NCBI GenBank assembly: GCA_017303555.1
Contig: JAFLCN010000006.1
Coordinates: forward strand, 62,001 to 126,000
Length of the DNA: 64,000 nucleotides
Direction: 5' to 3'
Origin: Planctomycetota bacterium
GTDB lineage: Bacteria; Planctomycetota; Phycisphaerae; Phycisphaerales; UBA1924
The position numbers were made by a program, and so were the translations under genes. Below, in pieces: positions 1 to 9,700 of the stretch. Every line of letters begins with the position of its first letter. The stretch's first letter is position 1. The notes below the pieces were generated by a model that was not told the origin of the DNA, searched no databases, and was given only the letters and a program-made list of their open reading frames with translations.

Positions 1-699
1 GCTGTCCAGGCTGATGCTCCCGTCCGGCTGCGTCCAATTCTCCACGCGGATCTTCGCCGAAATCGGCGACGAGCCCGAACGGGCATCGAAGTCCAGCGTG
101 AGAGGCGAACCGATGCGAACATCGGCCAGGCTCTTCACCTCGCGCAGCTCCGCCACCGACTTTCCGCTCGCATCAACCACGCCGAGCTTGCTCAGATTCA
201 GCTCGATCCGCGCCCGCAGGCCCTTGGGCAGCGGGATGCGCGTCGTCGTCACACTCACCGTCGCACGCCCCGATGCGGGCGGAGGCTGAACCCCGCTCGC
301 TCCGGTGTCGCGCAGCTCCGCATCCCCGGCGATCGTGATCGTGCCGAGGTCGTACCAATTCGCGAGCAGAGCCAGAAGCCCGCGATCAACGGCTATATCC
401 AGCGCGCCCGCGGGCTTGCTCTGTCCGTCGGTCAGTGCCAGCTTCACACGCTGACCGCCAAACCATCCGAGCGAAGTCGACGCGATCGTCGCGTTCACAC
501 GGTCCGATTTCACCACCGTGCGTCCGTTGAGCAACGGGGATGCAAGCCGCGGCAAGAACGCAACCGCCACAAACAGCACCAGCGCCAGTCCCGCGAGAAC
601 CATCAGCACGCGCTTGCCACGCCCCGACCGGTTTTTGCCGCCCGGCTTGCCGAGAAGTGCCGCGGATTCTTCTGAACTCAGCCCAGGGTCGCGTGTCAT
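1..699 (-). CDS. Membrane-anchored extracytoplasmic protein, partial (C-terminus beyond window edge)
   Basis: The frame is open to the left window edge, so only the first 233 residues are visible. A polar N-terminus with a Lys/Arg-rich stretch (about residues 18-30) leads into a single membrane segment (about 31-49, Leu/Val/Ala-rich). After it comes a long stretch rich in Thr, Val and Asp that reads as beta structure outside the cytoplasm. The ATG at 699 was chosen because GGAAGG lies just upstream; an in-frame ATG at 732 has no ribosome site. The gene diverges from the GbsR-type regulator and could be its target. The one-helix-plus-beta layout recalls AsmA or DUF748-like proteins, but I recognise no diagnostic motif and assign no function. 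Confidence 0.6.
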   Translation of the reverse strand, partial: MTRDPGLSSEESAALLGKPGGKNRSGRGKRVLMVLAGLALVLFVAVAFLPRLASPLLNGRTVVKSDRVNATIASTSLGWFGGQRVKLALTDGQSKPAGALDIAVDRGLLALLANWYDLGTITIAGDAELRDTGASGVQPPPASGRATVSVTTTRIPLPKGLRARIELNLSKLGVVDASGKSVAELREVKSLADVRIGSPLTLDFDARSGSSPISAKIRVENWTQPDGSISLDS

Positions 700-852
700 G
701 CCTTCCACTCCAGTCGCCGCTTCGGCGCGCATTGTCGATGCATCAAGTATTCCACGGGCCCGCTCCGGCGAGCGTGTTCTTCCATCGAGCCGGCCGCGGA
801 TCATCGCAAGCGCTTCTGGCAGCAGGCTTTGCGATTGCCGACGTTTTCAATC

Positions 853-875
853 GTTTCTGAAACTTTCGCTATACT
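853..875 (+). promoter_or_regulatory. Candidate promoter -10 with overlapping inverted repeat (possible GbsR/MarR operator)
   Basis: A perfect 5-1-5 inverted repeat GTTTCTGAAAC (853-863) sits immediately before a good -10 hexamer TATACT (870-875), in the divergent gap between the membrane protein and the regulator. No convincing -35 is visible at 17 bp. Transcription from this -10 would start near 882, which fits a regulator start at 913 rather than the in-frame ATG at 877. Autorepression is inferred from position only. Confidence 0.4.
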
Positions 876-912
876 CATGTCGTATCAGGCCCAAGCACCC
901 CGAGGGAGATGC

Positions 913-1518
913 ATGCCGCCGAACTCAATCAAAGCAGCCCAGGATCGATTCGTTGCCGTCTGGGGCCAGATGGGCAGTGCGTGGGGGATCAGCCGCACCA
1001 TGGCGGAAGTACACGCCCTCCTCTACATCACGGGCGAGCCGCTGTGTACCGACGACATCATGGAACGCCTCCAAATCTCCCGCGGCAACGCCAGCATGTC
1101 GATGCGAGCCTTGCTTGATTGGGGCATTGTCGAGCGCGTCCATCGCCGGGGCGATCGCAAGGAATATTTCAAAGCCGAGGGCGATGTCTGGGCCATGTTC
1201 CGCGCCATCGTGCGCGAGCGCATGAAGCGCGAAGTCGATCCGCTCCGGGCGCAGTTGTACGAGATCCGCGATCAGACCGGAGAAAGGGCCGGCGAACGCG
1301 CCCCACGCGATCAGGGTGCAGACCTTCTTGCTCACAACAGGCGGCTCGATGAGCTCCTGCGATTCTTCCAGACGCTGGAAGGTGTTTCCAATTCTTTTGT
1401 CAGCCCCGCCGGGCGGGGTTTGCAAGCCGCCGCGAAAATTCTCGGCTACATTGGAGGCGGCGTTGGAAACAGCGCCGGCCCGAGCACGGAAGCAACCGAC
1501 ACCAAGGAAGCGGGATGA
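913..1518 (+). CDS. GbsR/MarR-family transcriptional regulator
   Basis: About 201 residues with the layout of GbsR-type regulators (winged helix followed by a long helical tail). An N-terminal helix (QDRFVAVWGQMGSAWGISR) leads into a winged helix in which ITGEPLCTDDIMERLQISRG resembles helices 2-3 and the stretch around ERVHRRGDRKEYF the wing. The ATG at 913 has GAGGGAG five bases upstream; the alternative ATG at 877 overlaps the predicted -10. The stop overlaps the thymidylate kinase start by 4 bp, so the two are probably translationally coupled. Family members sense osmolytes or membrane stress, but the ligand here is unknown. Confidence 0.8.
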   Translation: MPPNSIKAAQDRFVAVWGQMGSAWGISRTMAEVHALLYITGEPLCTDDIMERLQISRGNASMSMRALLDWGIVERVHRRGDRKEYFKAEGDVWAMFRAIVRERMKREVDPLRAQLYEIRDQTGERAGERAPRDQGADLLAHNRRLDELLRFFQTLEGVSNSFVSPAGRGLQAAAKILGYIGGGVGNSAGPSTEATDTKEAG

Positions 1519-2303
1519 CAGTCGCCAGTTTTCGAGAATCAGTGACGCCCACGGCTACACTCGGTTCGGTGTCGCAAGCCTCACCTTCCAGCACGGATTC
1601 GCCCGACTCGTGGCCGCGGGCCCTCGCGGGGAAGTTCCTCGTTTTCGAGGGGCCGGATGGGTCGGGAAAAAGCACGCAGATGAAGCGGCTCACCGAAGCA
1701 TGCCACGCCGTGGGCGTGCAGGTCACCACCGTCCGCGAGCCCGGAGGCACATCCGTCGGCGAACAGATCCGCAGCGTCCTTCTCGATCCCTCATCGGAAA
1801 TGACCCTGCGCTGCGAGATGCTGCTGTACATGGCAAGCCGCGCCCAGCTCGTCGAAGAGACCGTGAAACCCGCTCTCGCCGCCGGCCACCTCGTCATCGC
1901 CGATCGTTTCCTGACCTCCACCTTTGCCTATCAGGGCGCCGGAGGCGGGCTGCCCGCCGACGACATCAAGGCGGTGGGGCGGGTGGCGACGCTCGGCCTG
2001 ATCCCCGACCTCGTGCTCATCTACTACGTCGATGTCGAGACCGCGACCGCCCGCACCCGCGGCGTGCCCGCGACCACCGGCAAGAAGAAGGCCGCCGCTT
2101 CGGAAGCGCTGCGGGGTGTCACCCTCTTTGATGACCGCATCGAGCGCCGGTCGGATGATTTCCGCCGGCGCGTCCACGAGAGCTACCTCGCCCAGGCCAA
2201 GGCCGATCCTTCGCATCACGAATTGCTCGACGCCAGAGGGAACGCCGACCAGGTGTGGGACCTCACGTCCCGCGCCCTCTGCTCGCGATTCTCGAAAGCT
2301 TGA
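1515..2303 (+). CDS. tmk: Thymidylate kinase
   Basis: Phosphorylates dTMP to dTDP with ATP in dTTP synthesis. The P-loop GPDGSGKST lies at residues 46-54 after FLVFE, followed by the TMPK signature around REPGGT and the base-binding DRFLTSTFAYQG motif near residue 130. At 262 residues it is longer than typical TMPKs (about 210) because about 40 low-complexity residues precede the first strand and because of a Lys/Ala-rich stretch in the lid region (GKKKAAASEAL). The start overlaps the regulator stop (ATGA). It is convergent with the lipoprotein gene 20 bp downstream. Confidence 0.93.
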   Translation: MTVASFRESVTPTATLGSVSQASPSSTDSPDSWPRALAGKFLVFEGPDGSGKSTQMKRLTEACHAVGVQVTTVREPGGTSVGEQIRSVLLDPSSEMTLRCEMLLYMASRAQLVEETVKPALAAGHLVIADRFLTSTFAYQGAGGGLPADDIKAVGRVATLGLIPDLVLIYYVDVETATARTRGVPATTGKKKAAASEALRGVTLFDDRIERRSDDFRRRVHESYLAQAKADPSHHELLDARGNADQVWDLTSRALCSRFSKA

Positions 2304-2322
2304 GGCGACTCCCCGCTTCCGA

Positions 2323-2757
2323 TTACGGCACGCGGTAATAGCCACGCCACGGACGCGTGAACACCGGGTCGCTCGAGCGACGGAAGACCGTGACCGAGTT
2401 CGCCGTCTGCGGCAGCGTGAACTGATACTGCAGGTACATCGAAGGCGGTTCGGCCGAGGCGTAGAAGGCCATCGGCTCTCCCGGCGGCCCGTGGACCACG
2501 CCGAACGCCGCATCATTTCGATCAAGATCGGTGTTGTACTCGGCCATCGCCAGCGGCGACGAATTGACATCATCGCTCGGAAGCACTCCGGCCCAGGCGG
2601 ATGAATGCGACGGCGCTCCAGAGCTTGAAACGCGAACGGATTCTGCATCTCGAGCATCGAGCTCGGACTGCGAAACTCGGGCGGAGGAACAGCCTCCCAG
2701 GCTCAGAAGTGCGAGCGAACCGCCGGCGAGCAACACAATGCCAGTCTTGGTATTCAC
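2323..2757 (-). CDS. Small predicted lipoprotein of unknown function
   Basis: A short exported protein. From the GTG at 2757 it begins VNTKTGIVLLAGGSLALLSL and continues to a lipobox ending LGGC, so it should be lipid-modified at Cys23. The mature part is Ser/Ala-rich and polar, with a YLQYQFTLP stretch and a C-terminal WRGYYRVP. An in-frame ATG at 2802 would add 15 residues that do not look like a signal peptide; neither start has a clear ribosome site. No known domain is recognised. It is convergent with tmk. Confidence 0.6.
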   Translation of the reverse strand: MNTKTGIVLLAGGSLALLSLGGCSSARVSQSELDARDAESVRVSSSGAPSHSSAWAGVLPSDDVNSSPLAMAEYNTDLDRNDAAFGVVHGPPGEPMAFYASAEPPSMYLQYQFTLPQTANSVTVFRRSSDPVFTRPWRGYYRVP

Positions 2758-2802
2758 GATGTAAAAACTACTGCGCCACTCGACCCCAAGGCCACAAAAC
2801 AT

Positions 2803-3166
2803 AAAAAAAACGCCGGTCAGTTTTGCCGTTTGCGCAGCCTTTGCCGGTGGTTTTGGTGATTAGACGGGGAATTCGAGAACGCGGGCGCCCAGAGCAACCC
2901 GGCCCGCGTTGGTCCGAGAAGTTTGCGTCGCGGCCATGAAAAAGATGAAACGGAGGGTTGCTTCGCAAACCGCGATCGGATCCAATCGAGAGTCTGGCGA
3001 AGGCGAGAGCATCACATCCAACTGAAGTGCCGCAACAGAGAAATCGACGATTCCGATGTCCTTGGAGTGGCGCCAATTGCTCGAATCAGTCGGAACCAGG
3101 CTCTTTCGTCGTCTCGCATGCAAAGAAGACCAAAACGTGGGACTCGTGCGGGCAGGAGAACGGGAA
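2803..3166. other. Non-coding gap between lipoprotein and secreted dockerin-type protein
   Basis: No gene is supported in these 364 bases. A 29-codon frame starting ATGAAAAAGATG at 2938 lacks a ribosome site and is not called. The AGGAG at 3154-3158 serves the following gene. An A-run lies at 2803-2810 next to the alternative lipoprotein start. Confidence 0.5.
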
Positions 3167-4744
3167 ATGTTGAGAGGAACGAACTTGAGCGCGTGGTTGG
3201 TCGTCGGGCTGTGCGGAGCGGCGGCTGCCCCGATTGCCTCGGCACAGATTTTCCAGCGGGCGTACGGAACGTCGGTGCCCGAAGTCGCGTTCGACATCAT
3301 CAACCGGACCGATTGCACCTACCAGACGATCGGCCAGCGCTCACCGACGGGAGATCTCTCCACGGTGCACACGGTGAAGTACGACTCCAATGGGGCGGTG
3401 CTTTGGAACAAGCAATTCCGGATCGGTCAGGGACACAGCGCGGGATACACCATCGAAGAAGCTCGCGACGGCACGCTTCTCCTGGGCTGCGAAACCTATG
3501 TCAGCGGCGTGATCGGCAAACTCATCTTGCGCACAACATCCGCCGGTGCATTGATATGGGGCAGATTTGCACCGGGGACGGCCTTTGCGTCGTCCTCCGG
3601 AGACGGATCGCTCGGCGTCAGCGTGCGGGAGCTTTCCTCTCTCAAGATCGCCTCCGTCAACCGGCAAGACGCGACGTTCAGCGTGGGCCGCGTCGGAATT
3701 CTGTCGGTGTTCAATAGCAACGGTACCGTGGTGTACGACCGCGCCTACATCCCGTCTGGGCCCTTTGGTGTTTCCATTGAACTCGACTTCGCCGAAGTGC
3801 GTGAAGCGAAAACGCCTGCAAACTCGGGTGAGATGCTGATTGTCGGCAACCTGCGCGAGGCGACGGGGCGGCGCGGTGCGCTCGCAATGAGAGTAGATGC
3901 AAGCGGCAACATCATCTGGGCAAGAAAATATGTGGCTTCGACGGGCAGTATCTATGCTGACGGCTTTGACCTCGATGATTCGGGCGACATCATCTTCAGC
4001 GGGCGTCGGAACTCCGGCACGATGATTGTTGCGAAACTCGACAGCCTTACGGGCACGCCAATCTGGGCGTCGACGAGCTTTGGCTTTCTCAACGGCTTTC
4101 AGGCAGTGAACTTTACACCCGAGCGAACCATCGTCATTGCTGGTACGCGCATCGAAGGCAGTGCGCCCGAGAAGTCCAGCGCGGGACTCACCGAGTTTTC
4201 AAGTACCGGTGCCCTGCTGAAGCGGGCTCTCTACGGACCGTTCGTTCCAGGAAAGGTCGTCCGAGGCGAAGGTGTTGTTCGCTCGGCGCCATGGGGCGGA
4301 TACGCGCTGGCAGCAAGCACCAATGACTTTGGTGCCGGCGACAGCGATATCTATTTCATCAAGACCTATTCCACGTTCATCACCGCGTGCCGCGGACTCT
4401 TCGAGCCGGCAACGGCGACGCCTCTGACGCTTGAGATGAGCACGCCGAGTATCCAGGTAGTCTCGCTCACCGCACAGTCCACTCCGACCGTCACATCGCC
4501 CGACTTCGCATTGACAACGACAACCGCCTGTTTTACGCAGCGCTGCCTTGGCGACCTGAACGGAGACGGGCTTGTGGACGACGCCGACTTTGTGATCTTC
4601 GCTTTCGCCTACGACACGTTGATCTGCCCGACCTTTCCCGCTCTTTATTCGTGCTGTCCTGCGGATCTGAACAACGACGGGATGGTGGACGACGCGGACT
4701 TCGCGCTGTTCGCCACGGGCTACGACGCTCTGATCTGCTCGTAA
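3167..4744 (+). CDS. Secreted protein with C-terminal dockerin-like calcium repeats (paralogue 1)
   Basis: 525 residues with a signal peptide (MLRGTNLSAWLVVGLCGAAA, cleavage likely after ASA) and a long beta-rich body with repeated YxSxGxxLWxKQ, GNIIWARKY and GDIIFSGRR segments resembling propeller blades. Two dockerin-like calcium loops close the protein (DLNGDGLVDDADF and DLNNDGMVDDADF), each followed by an F-A-x-Y/GYD-x-LIC ending with paired Cys. The ATG at 3167 has AGGAG eight bases upstream. The protein is clearly homologous along its length to the next gene, a tandem duplication. The dockerin-like tail may hold the protein at the cell surface or mediate binding, as inferred for planctomycete homologues. 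Confidence 0.75.
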   Translation: MLRGTNLSAWLVVGLCGAAAAPIASAQIFQRAYGTSVPEVAFDIINRTDCTYQTIGQRSPTGDLSTVHTVKYDSNGAVLWNKQFRIGQGHSAGYTIEEARDGTLLLGCETYVSGVIGKLILRTTSAGALIWGRFAPGTAFASSSGDGSLGVSVRELSSLKIASVNRQDATFSVGRVGILSVFNSNGTVVYDRAYIPSGPFGVSIELDFAEVREAKTPANSGEMLIVGNLREATGRRGALAMRVDASGNIIWARKYVASTGSIYADGFDLDDSGDIIFSGRRNSGTMIVAKLDSLTGTPIWASTSFGFLNGFQAVNFTPERTIVIAGTRIEGSAPEKSSAGLTEFSSTGALLKRALYGPFVPGKVVRGEGVVRSAPWGGYALAASTNDFGAGDSDIYFIKTYSTFITACRGLFEPATATPLTLEMSTPSIQVVSLTAQSTPTVTSPDFALTTTTACFTQRCLGDLNGDGLVDDADFVIFAFAYDTLICPTFPALYSCCPADLNNDGMVDDADFALFATGYDALICS

Positions 4745-4770
4745 CCTGAACCCACTGCTGTTCACGCTCA

Positions 4771-4801
4771 CGGCTCGCACGACGCGAGCCGATTTCTTTT
4801 T
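4771..4801 (+). terminator. Rho-independent terminator
   Basis: An 8-bp stem CGGCTCGC/GCGAGCCG (4771-4778 and 4784-4791) with a 5-nt loop is followed by a T-rich tract, 26 bp after the stop of the first dockerin-type gene. It separates the two paralogues into different transcripts. The rest of the gap to 5078 shows no gene. Confidence 0.8.
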
Positions 4802-5078
4802 GTCTGCTGACTCTTCGCATTTGCCAGCGGTTGATCGCTTCAGATGCGATGAATCTCAGTTGCAACTGGCAATTTCATTGCCGCGAAATCAGGCGGCCGC
4901 AGAGGGTTTCGAGCCCCTGTTCGTAACTTGGTGGGAAGTCGGACGCACGATGTTTGCGGCTGCGGAAGCTCATGTCCGCATGGTCGAGACACCTAGTCCG
5001 CTTCCCGTTCATAGCCTCGCGCAGGTCGCTTGCGTTGTGCGGGCGGCGGTAAGAGGATTTCGAGCAGGAGAACGGCCA

Positions 5079-6698
5079 ATGAACTCACGGACTCAGAGTG
5101 GTTTCTGTGTGTGGTTGGTCGCGGGTATGTGCGTCTCCGCGATCGCTTCGTCGGCGTCGGCGCAGATCTTCCAGCACGGCTACGGCACCAACGCGCCGGA
5201 GGTCGCGTTCGACATCCGCGACCTGTACGACTGCAGCTACGCCAGCGTCGGTTTCCGCACGCTCATCGGCGGCCCGTCGGGCATTCACGCCGTGAAGTAC
5301 GATTCCGACGGCTTTGTCCTGTGGAGCAAGCAGTACACGCTCACCCAGGGCAACAGCGCCGGTTACACGCTCGATGAAGGACGCGACCTCTCGCTCCTGC
5401 TCGGCTGCGAGAGCGCCTTCGGCGGCGCCGCGAGCGGCAAGCTCATCGTCCGCATCTCGCCCGCCGGCATCCCCATCTGGGGAACGCTCGTGCAGGGCAC
5501 ACCGTTCGCAAACTCGATCGCCCCCGCCGCCGGCACGCTCGGTGTCAGCGTCCGCGAAGTGACCAACCAACGCGTCGTATCGGTGAACCGCCAGACCGCG
5601 GCATTCGGTGTTTCCCGCGCCGGCATCCTCACGGTCCAGACCGGAGCCGGCGCGCTCATCGTCGAGCGCGGCTACGTCCCGCCCGGCGCCACCCCCGCCG
5701 AGCTCGATTTCGCCGAGATCCGCGAGGCCCGCCTGCCCGCCGGCACCACCGATCTGCTCATCGTCGGAAACATGTTCGACACGCAGGTGAACAAGTACGG
5801 CGCCTTCGCGATGCGCACCGACGCAGTCGGAAACATCATCTGGGCTCGCGAATACCTCCACCCGACCGCGGGCGTCAGCATCACCGCCGACGGATTCGCG
5901 CTCGACGGCACCGGCGACATCATCTTCAGCGGACGGCGCGGCGCCGCCGTCCCCGGTCAGATCTCGCCCACCAACCTCATCGTCAGCAGGGTCGATCACG
6001 TCACCGGCGCTCAGGTCTGGGCACGCGATGTGGACGGTTTCACCAACGGCTACCAGGCCGTCACGTTCACGCCCAATCGCACCGCGCTCATCGCCGGCCG
6101 CACTTCCACCGGTGCCGCGGCAATCATCAACAGCGCTTCGCTCATCGAGTTCTCGAACGCCGGCGTCTTCCTCCAGCAGGAACGCTACGGCCCGCTCGTC
6201 CCGGGCTTCACGGTGCGAGGCGAAGCCGTCACGAACTGGCGGCCGTGGGGCGGCTACGCCCTGGCCGGCTACTCCGACGACTTCGGGCTCGGTTCGAGCG
6301 ACATCTATCTCGTGAAGACGTACACCGATCTCACCAGCGGCTGCCGCGAACAAAAGGTGACTCCCATCGTGCAGAACGTCGTGCTGCAGGTCCGGACCCC
6401 GGCGCTCCAGGTCCCGCAGCTCGACAACTGGGCCTCCATTGTCGTGCCCTCCAACGACGTCCCGCTCCTCACCAAAGAGCCGTGCTTCACCAAACGCTGC
6501 ATCGGCGATCTCAACGGTGACGGACTCGTCGATGACGATGATTTCGTGATCTTCGCCTTCGCCTACGACCAGCTCCTCTGCCCGACTTTCCCCGCGCTCT
6601 ACGGCTGCTGCCCCGCCGATCTCAACGGCGACGGCGTCGTAGACGATGCCGACTTCGTGCTCTTCTCCCCGGCCTACGACGCGCTCGTCTGCCCGTAA
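5079..6698 (+). CDS. Secreted protein with C-terminal dockerin-like calcium repeats (paralogue 2)
   Basis: 539 residues, co-linear with the preceding gene. A signal peptide (MNSRTQSGFCVWLVAGMCVS onward, cleavage after SASA) is followed by QIFQHGYGTNAPEVAFDI, matching the paralogue. The middle repeats GDIIFSGRR and GNIIWAREY, and the end carries loops DLNGDGLVDDDDF and DLNGDGVVDDADF. The ATG at 5079 has AGGAG at 5066-5070; longer in-frame starts upstream lack signal-peptide character. Third positions are much richer in C than in the sister gene, so the two copies have drifted in base use or differ in age. A surface or extracellular role is inferred only. Confidence 0.77.
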   Translation: MNSRTQSGFCVWLVAGMCVSAIASSASAQIFQHGYGTNAPEVAFDIRDLYDCSYASVGFRTLIGGPSGIHAVKYDSDGFVLWSKQYTLTQGNSAGYTLDEGRDLSLLLGCESAFGGAASGKLIVRISPAGIPIWGTLVQGTPFANSIAPAAGTLGVSVREVTNQRVVSVNRQTAAFGVSRAGILTVQTGAGALIVERGYVPPGATPAELDFAEIREARLPAGTTDLLIVGNMFDTQVNKYGAFAMRTDAVGNIIWAREYLHPTAGVSITADGFALDGTGDIIFSGRRGAAVPGQISPTNLIVSRVDHVTGAQVWARDVDGFTNGYQAVTFTPNRTALIAGRTSTGAAAIINSASLIEFSNAGVFLQQERYGPLVPGFTVRGEAVTNWRPWGGYALAGYSDDFGLGSSDIYLVKTYTDLTSGCREQKVTPIVQNVVLQVRTPALQVPQLDNWASIVVPSNDVPLLTKEPCFTKRCIGDLNGDGLVDDDDFVIFAFAYDQLLCPTFPALYGCCPADLNGDGVVDDADFVLFSPAYDALVCP

Positions 6699-6721
6699 CC
6701 CGGTTTCACCTGCACATTCCG

Positions 6722-6757
6722 CCCCCCGCGTCCATCGACGCGGGGGGCGTTTGCTTT
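6722..6757. terminator. Strong, probably bidirectional terminator
   Basis: An 11-bp GC stem CCCCCCGCGTC/GACGCGGGGGG (6722-6732, 6737-6747) with a CATC loop and a downstream T-rich run lies between two convergent genes, the dockerin-type protein and the RND pump. The T-run serves the + strand best. Confidence 0.85.
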
Positions 6758-6785
6758 TTGCGAGCCCGGTCCGGTCATTCTTGAT

Positions 6786-9700
6786 TCATGCACCGGAGGA
6801 CTGGCCGTTTTTCAGCGCGTGCGCGTCCGGGTTGGCGATCCCGCCCTTCTCGCGCCCGTGTTTCTCGAAGAGTTTTTCCGACACGGCCTGAATGATCACG
6901 AAGAACACCGGCACGAAGAAAATCGCCAGGAACGTCGCCGCGATCATCCCGCCCAGCACGCCCGTGCCGATCGACTGCCTGCCCGCAGCGCCCGCGCCAC
7001 GCGCGATCGCCAGCGGCACCACGCCCAGAATGAAAGCGAGGCTCGTCATCACGATCGGCCGGAAGCGCAGCCGCGCCGCGTTCACCGCCGCTTCGACCAG
7101 TCCCTTCCCCGCCGCACGCTCCATGGCGCAGAACTCCACGATCAGAATCGCGTTCTTCGCCGCAAGACCAACAAGCGTCAGCAAACCAATCTGGAAATAG
7201 ATGTCGTTCGGGAAGTTGCGTGCCCACACCGCCACCAGCGCGCCGAACACGCCGATCGGCACCGCGAGCAGCACCGCAAAGGGAAGCGACCATTTTTCGT
7301 ACTGCGCCGCCAGCACAAGGAAGACGACGACCAATCCAAACCCGACCACGATCGGCGCCTGATTGCCCGCCTTGATCTCCTGGAAGCTCGCGCCAGACCA
7401 TTCGTAGCCGTAGCCCGGTGGCAGAACCTGTGCCGCCACATCGCGCATCGCCTGCATCGAGTCGCCCGTACTGAAACCGGCGCCCGGCGCGCCCGTGATC
7501 TGCACCGCCGGGAATCCGTTGAACCGCGCCACCGTGTTCGGTCCTGATTGCAGCTTCAAATTCACCACGCCCGACAGCGGCACCATCTCCCCCTTGTCGT
7601 TCCGCACATAAATGTTCGTGATCGACTCGGGCGACTTGCGGAACTGCGGCTCGGCCTGCAACTGCACACGCCAGATGCGCCCGAACTTATCGAAGTCATT
7701 CACATACAACGCGCCCAGGTACGCCTGCAGCGAGTTGAACACATCCGTCAGCGAAAGCCCGAGCATCTTCGCCTTATCGCGATCAAGGTCCACGAAGAGC
7801 TGCGGCGTGTTCACCCGCAGCGTCGCATTCAGCCCTGTAATCTCGGGCCGCTTTGCCGCTTCCGCCATGAACTTCTGATTCACCGCCGCCAGCTCGCGCA
7901 CATCGCCCGCGCCACGCGCCTGCAACTGGAACTCAAAGCCCGCGCGCTGTCCCAGCCCCTGAATAGCGGGGGGGTTGAACGGCAGGACCAGTCCTTCGCG
8001 GTTCTTCGCAAAGTGTCCGTACACCTTCCCGATCAGCGCCTGCGCCGATTGATCCGGCGCCTTGCGGTCATTCCAGGGCTTCAGCCGCGCGAACAGAATG
8101 CCCGTGTTCGTGCTGTTGATGCCTCCGGCCAGGAAGTCGAAACCACCCAGCATCACCGTGTGCGCCACGTTCGGATCGGCCTTCAGAAACTTCTCAACCT
8201 CCGAAGCCAGCCGATCCGTCCGGTCGATCGACGCCCCGTCCGGCAGAATCATCGCGACGATGATGTAGCCCTGATCCTCATCCGGAATAAACCCGCCCGG
8301 CACTGTCTGGAAGAGTCGCCACGTCACAAACAGCAGCCCGCCGAAGAGCAGCATCGTCACGATCGTCAGCCGGATCGCCACTTTCACCGTGTTCGAGTAC
8401 GCGTGCGTGATTCCATCAAACACCGTGTTGAACCAGCGAAACAGGAAGAACTTCGGCTTGCCATCGTGCGGCTTCAGCAGCAAGCGGCACATCGCCGGGC
8501 TCAGCGTCAGAGCAACCAATCCCGAGATCGCCACCGACACCGCGATCGTCACCGCAAACTGCCGGTACAGCTCGCCCGTCAGTCCGCCCAGGAACGCCAC
8601 CGGCAAGAACACCGCGCCCAGCACCAGCACGATCGCGATCACCGGCCCCGTCACCTGATCCATCGCCTTGATCGTCGCCTCGCGCACCGGCAAGTGCTCA
8701 TCGTGCATGATGCGCTCGACATTCTCGACCACCACGATCGCATCATCCACCACAATGCCGATCGCCAGCACCATGCCGAAAAGCGTCAGCGAGTTGATCG
8801 TGAACCCGAGCGCCAGCATCCCCGCAAACGTCCCGATGATCGCCACCGGAACCGCAACCAGCGGGATGATCGTCGCCCGCCAGCTCTGCAGGAAGATGAA
8901 CACCACCAGAATCACCAGAATGCCCGCCTCGAACAGCGTGTGTACCACGCTCTCCATCGACGCCCGGATGAATTGCACCGTGTCGTACGGGATCAACCAC
9001 TCCACGCCCTTCGGAAACGACTTCTGCGCATCCCGCATCGCCGCTTCAACAGCGCTGAACGTCGAGAGCGCGTTCGCACCCGTCTGCAAGTAAATCAGAA
9101 TCAGCGTCGTCGGCTCCCCGTCCAGCCGCCCGAACAGGTCGTATGTCTGGCTCCCCAGCTCCACCTTCGCGACATCCTTCAGCCGCAGCATCGATCCATC
9201 CGGATTCGCACGCAGAATGATGTCCTCGTAGTCCTGCGGATCCTCAAGCCGTCCGCGCGTCAGCACCGGCAGCGTCAACTGCTGATCCGCCGGCCCCGGC
9301 CTCTGCCCGATGCGACCAGCCGGAAACACCGCGTTCTGATCGCGGATCGCCGTCGCCAGGTCCGTCACCGTGAACGCCTTCTGCGTCAGCCGGTCCGGGT
9401 CCACCCACACCCGCATCGCATAGTCCTTGCCACCGAAGATCGTCGCATCGCCCACGCCCGGCACGCGCTTGATCGCATCCAGAAGGTTGATCGTCGCGTA
9501 GTTCGAGAGATACACATCGTCGTACTCGCCCGATTCCGAACGCAGCGCCACCACACACAGCATGCTCGACGACGTCTTCGTGACCGTGATGCCCTGCCTC
9601 ACTACCTCCTGCGGCAGCCGGGGCTGCGCAATCGCCAACCGGTTCTGCACCTCCACCGCCGCCAGATCCTGATCCGATCCGATCTCAAACGTCGCCGTGA

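Noticed and set aside
2938..3027. 29-codon frame beginning ATGAAAAAGATG
   Set aside because: No ribosome site, no hydrophobic or domain character, and the real gene start with AGGAG lies further downstream.
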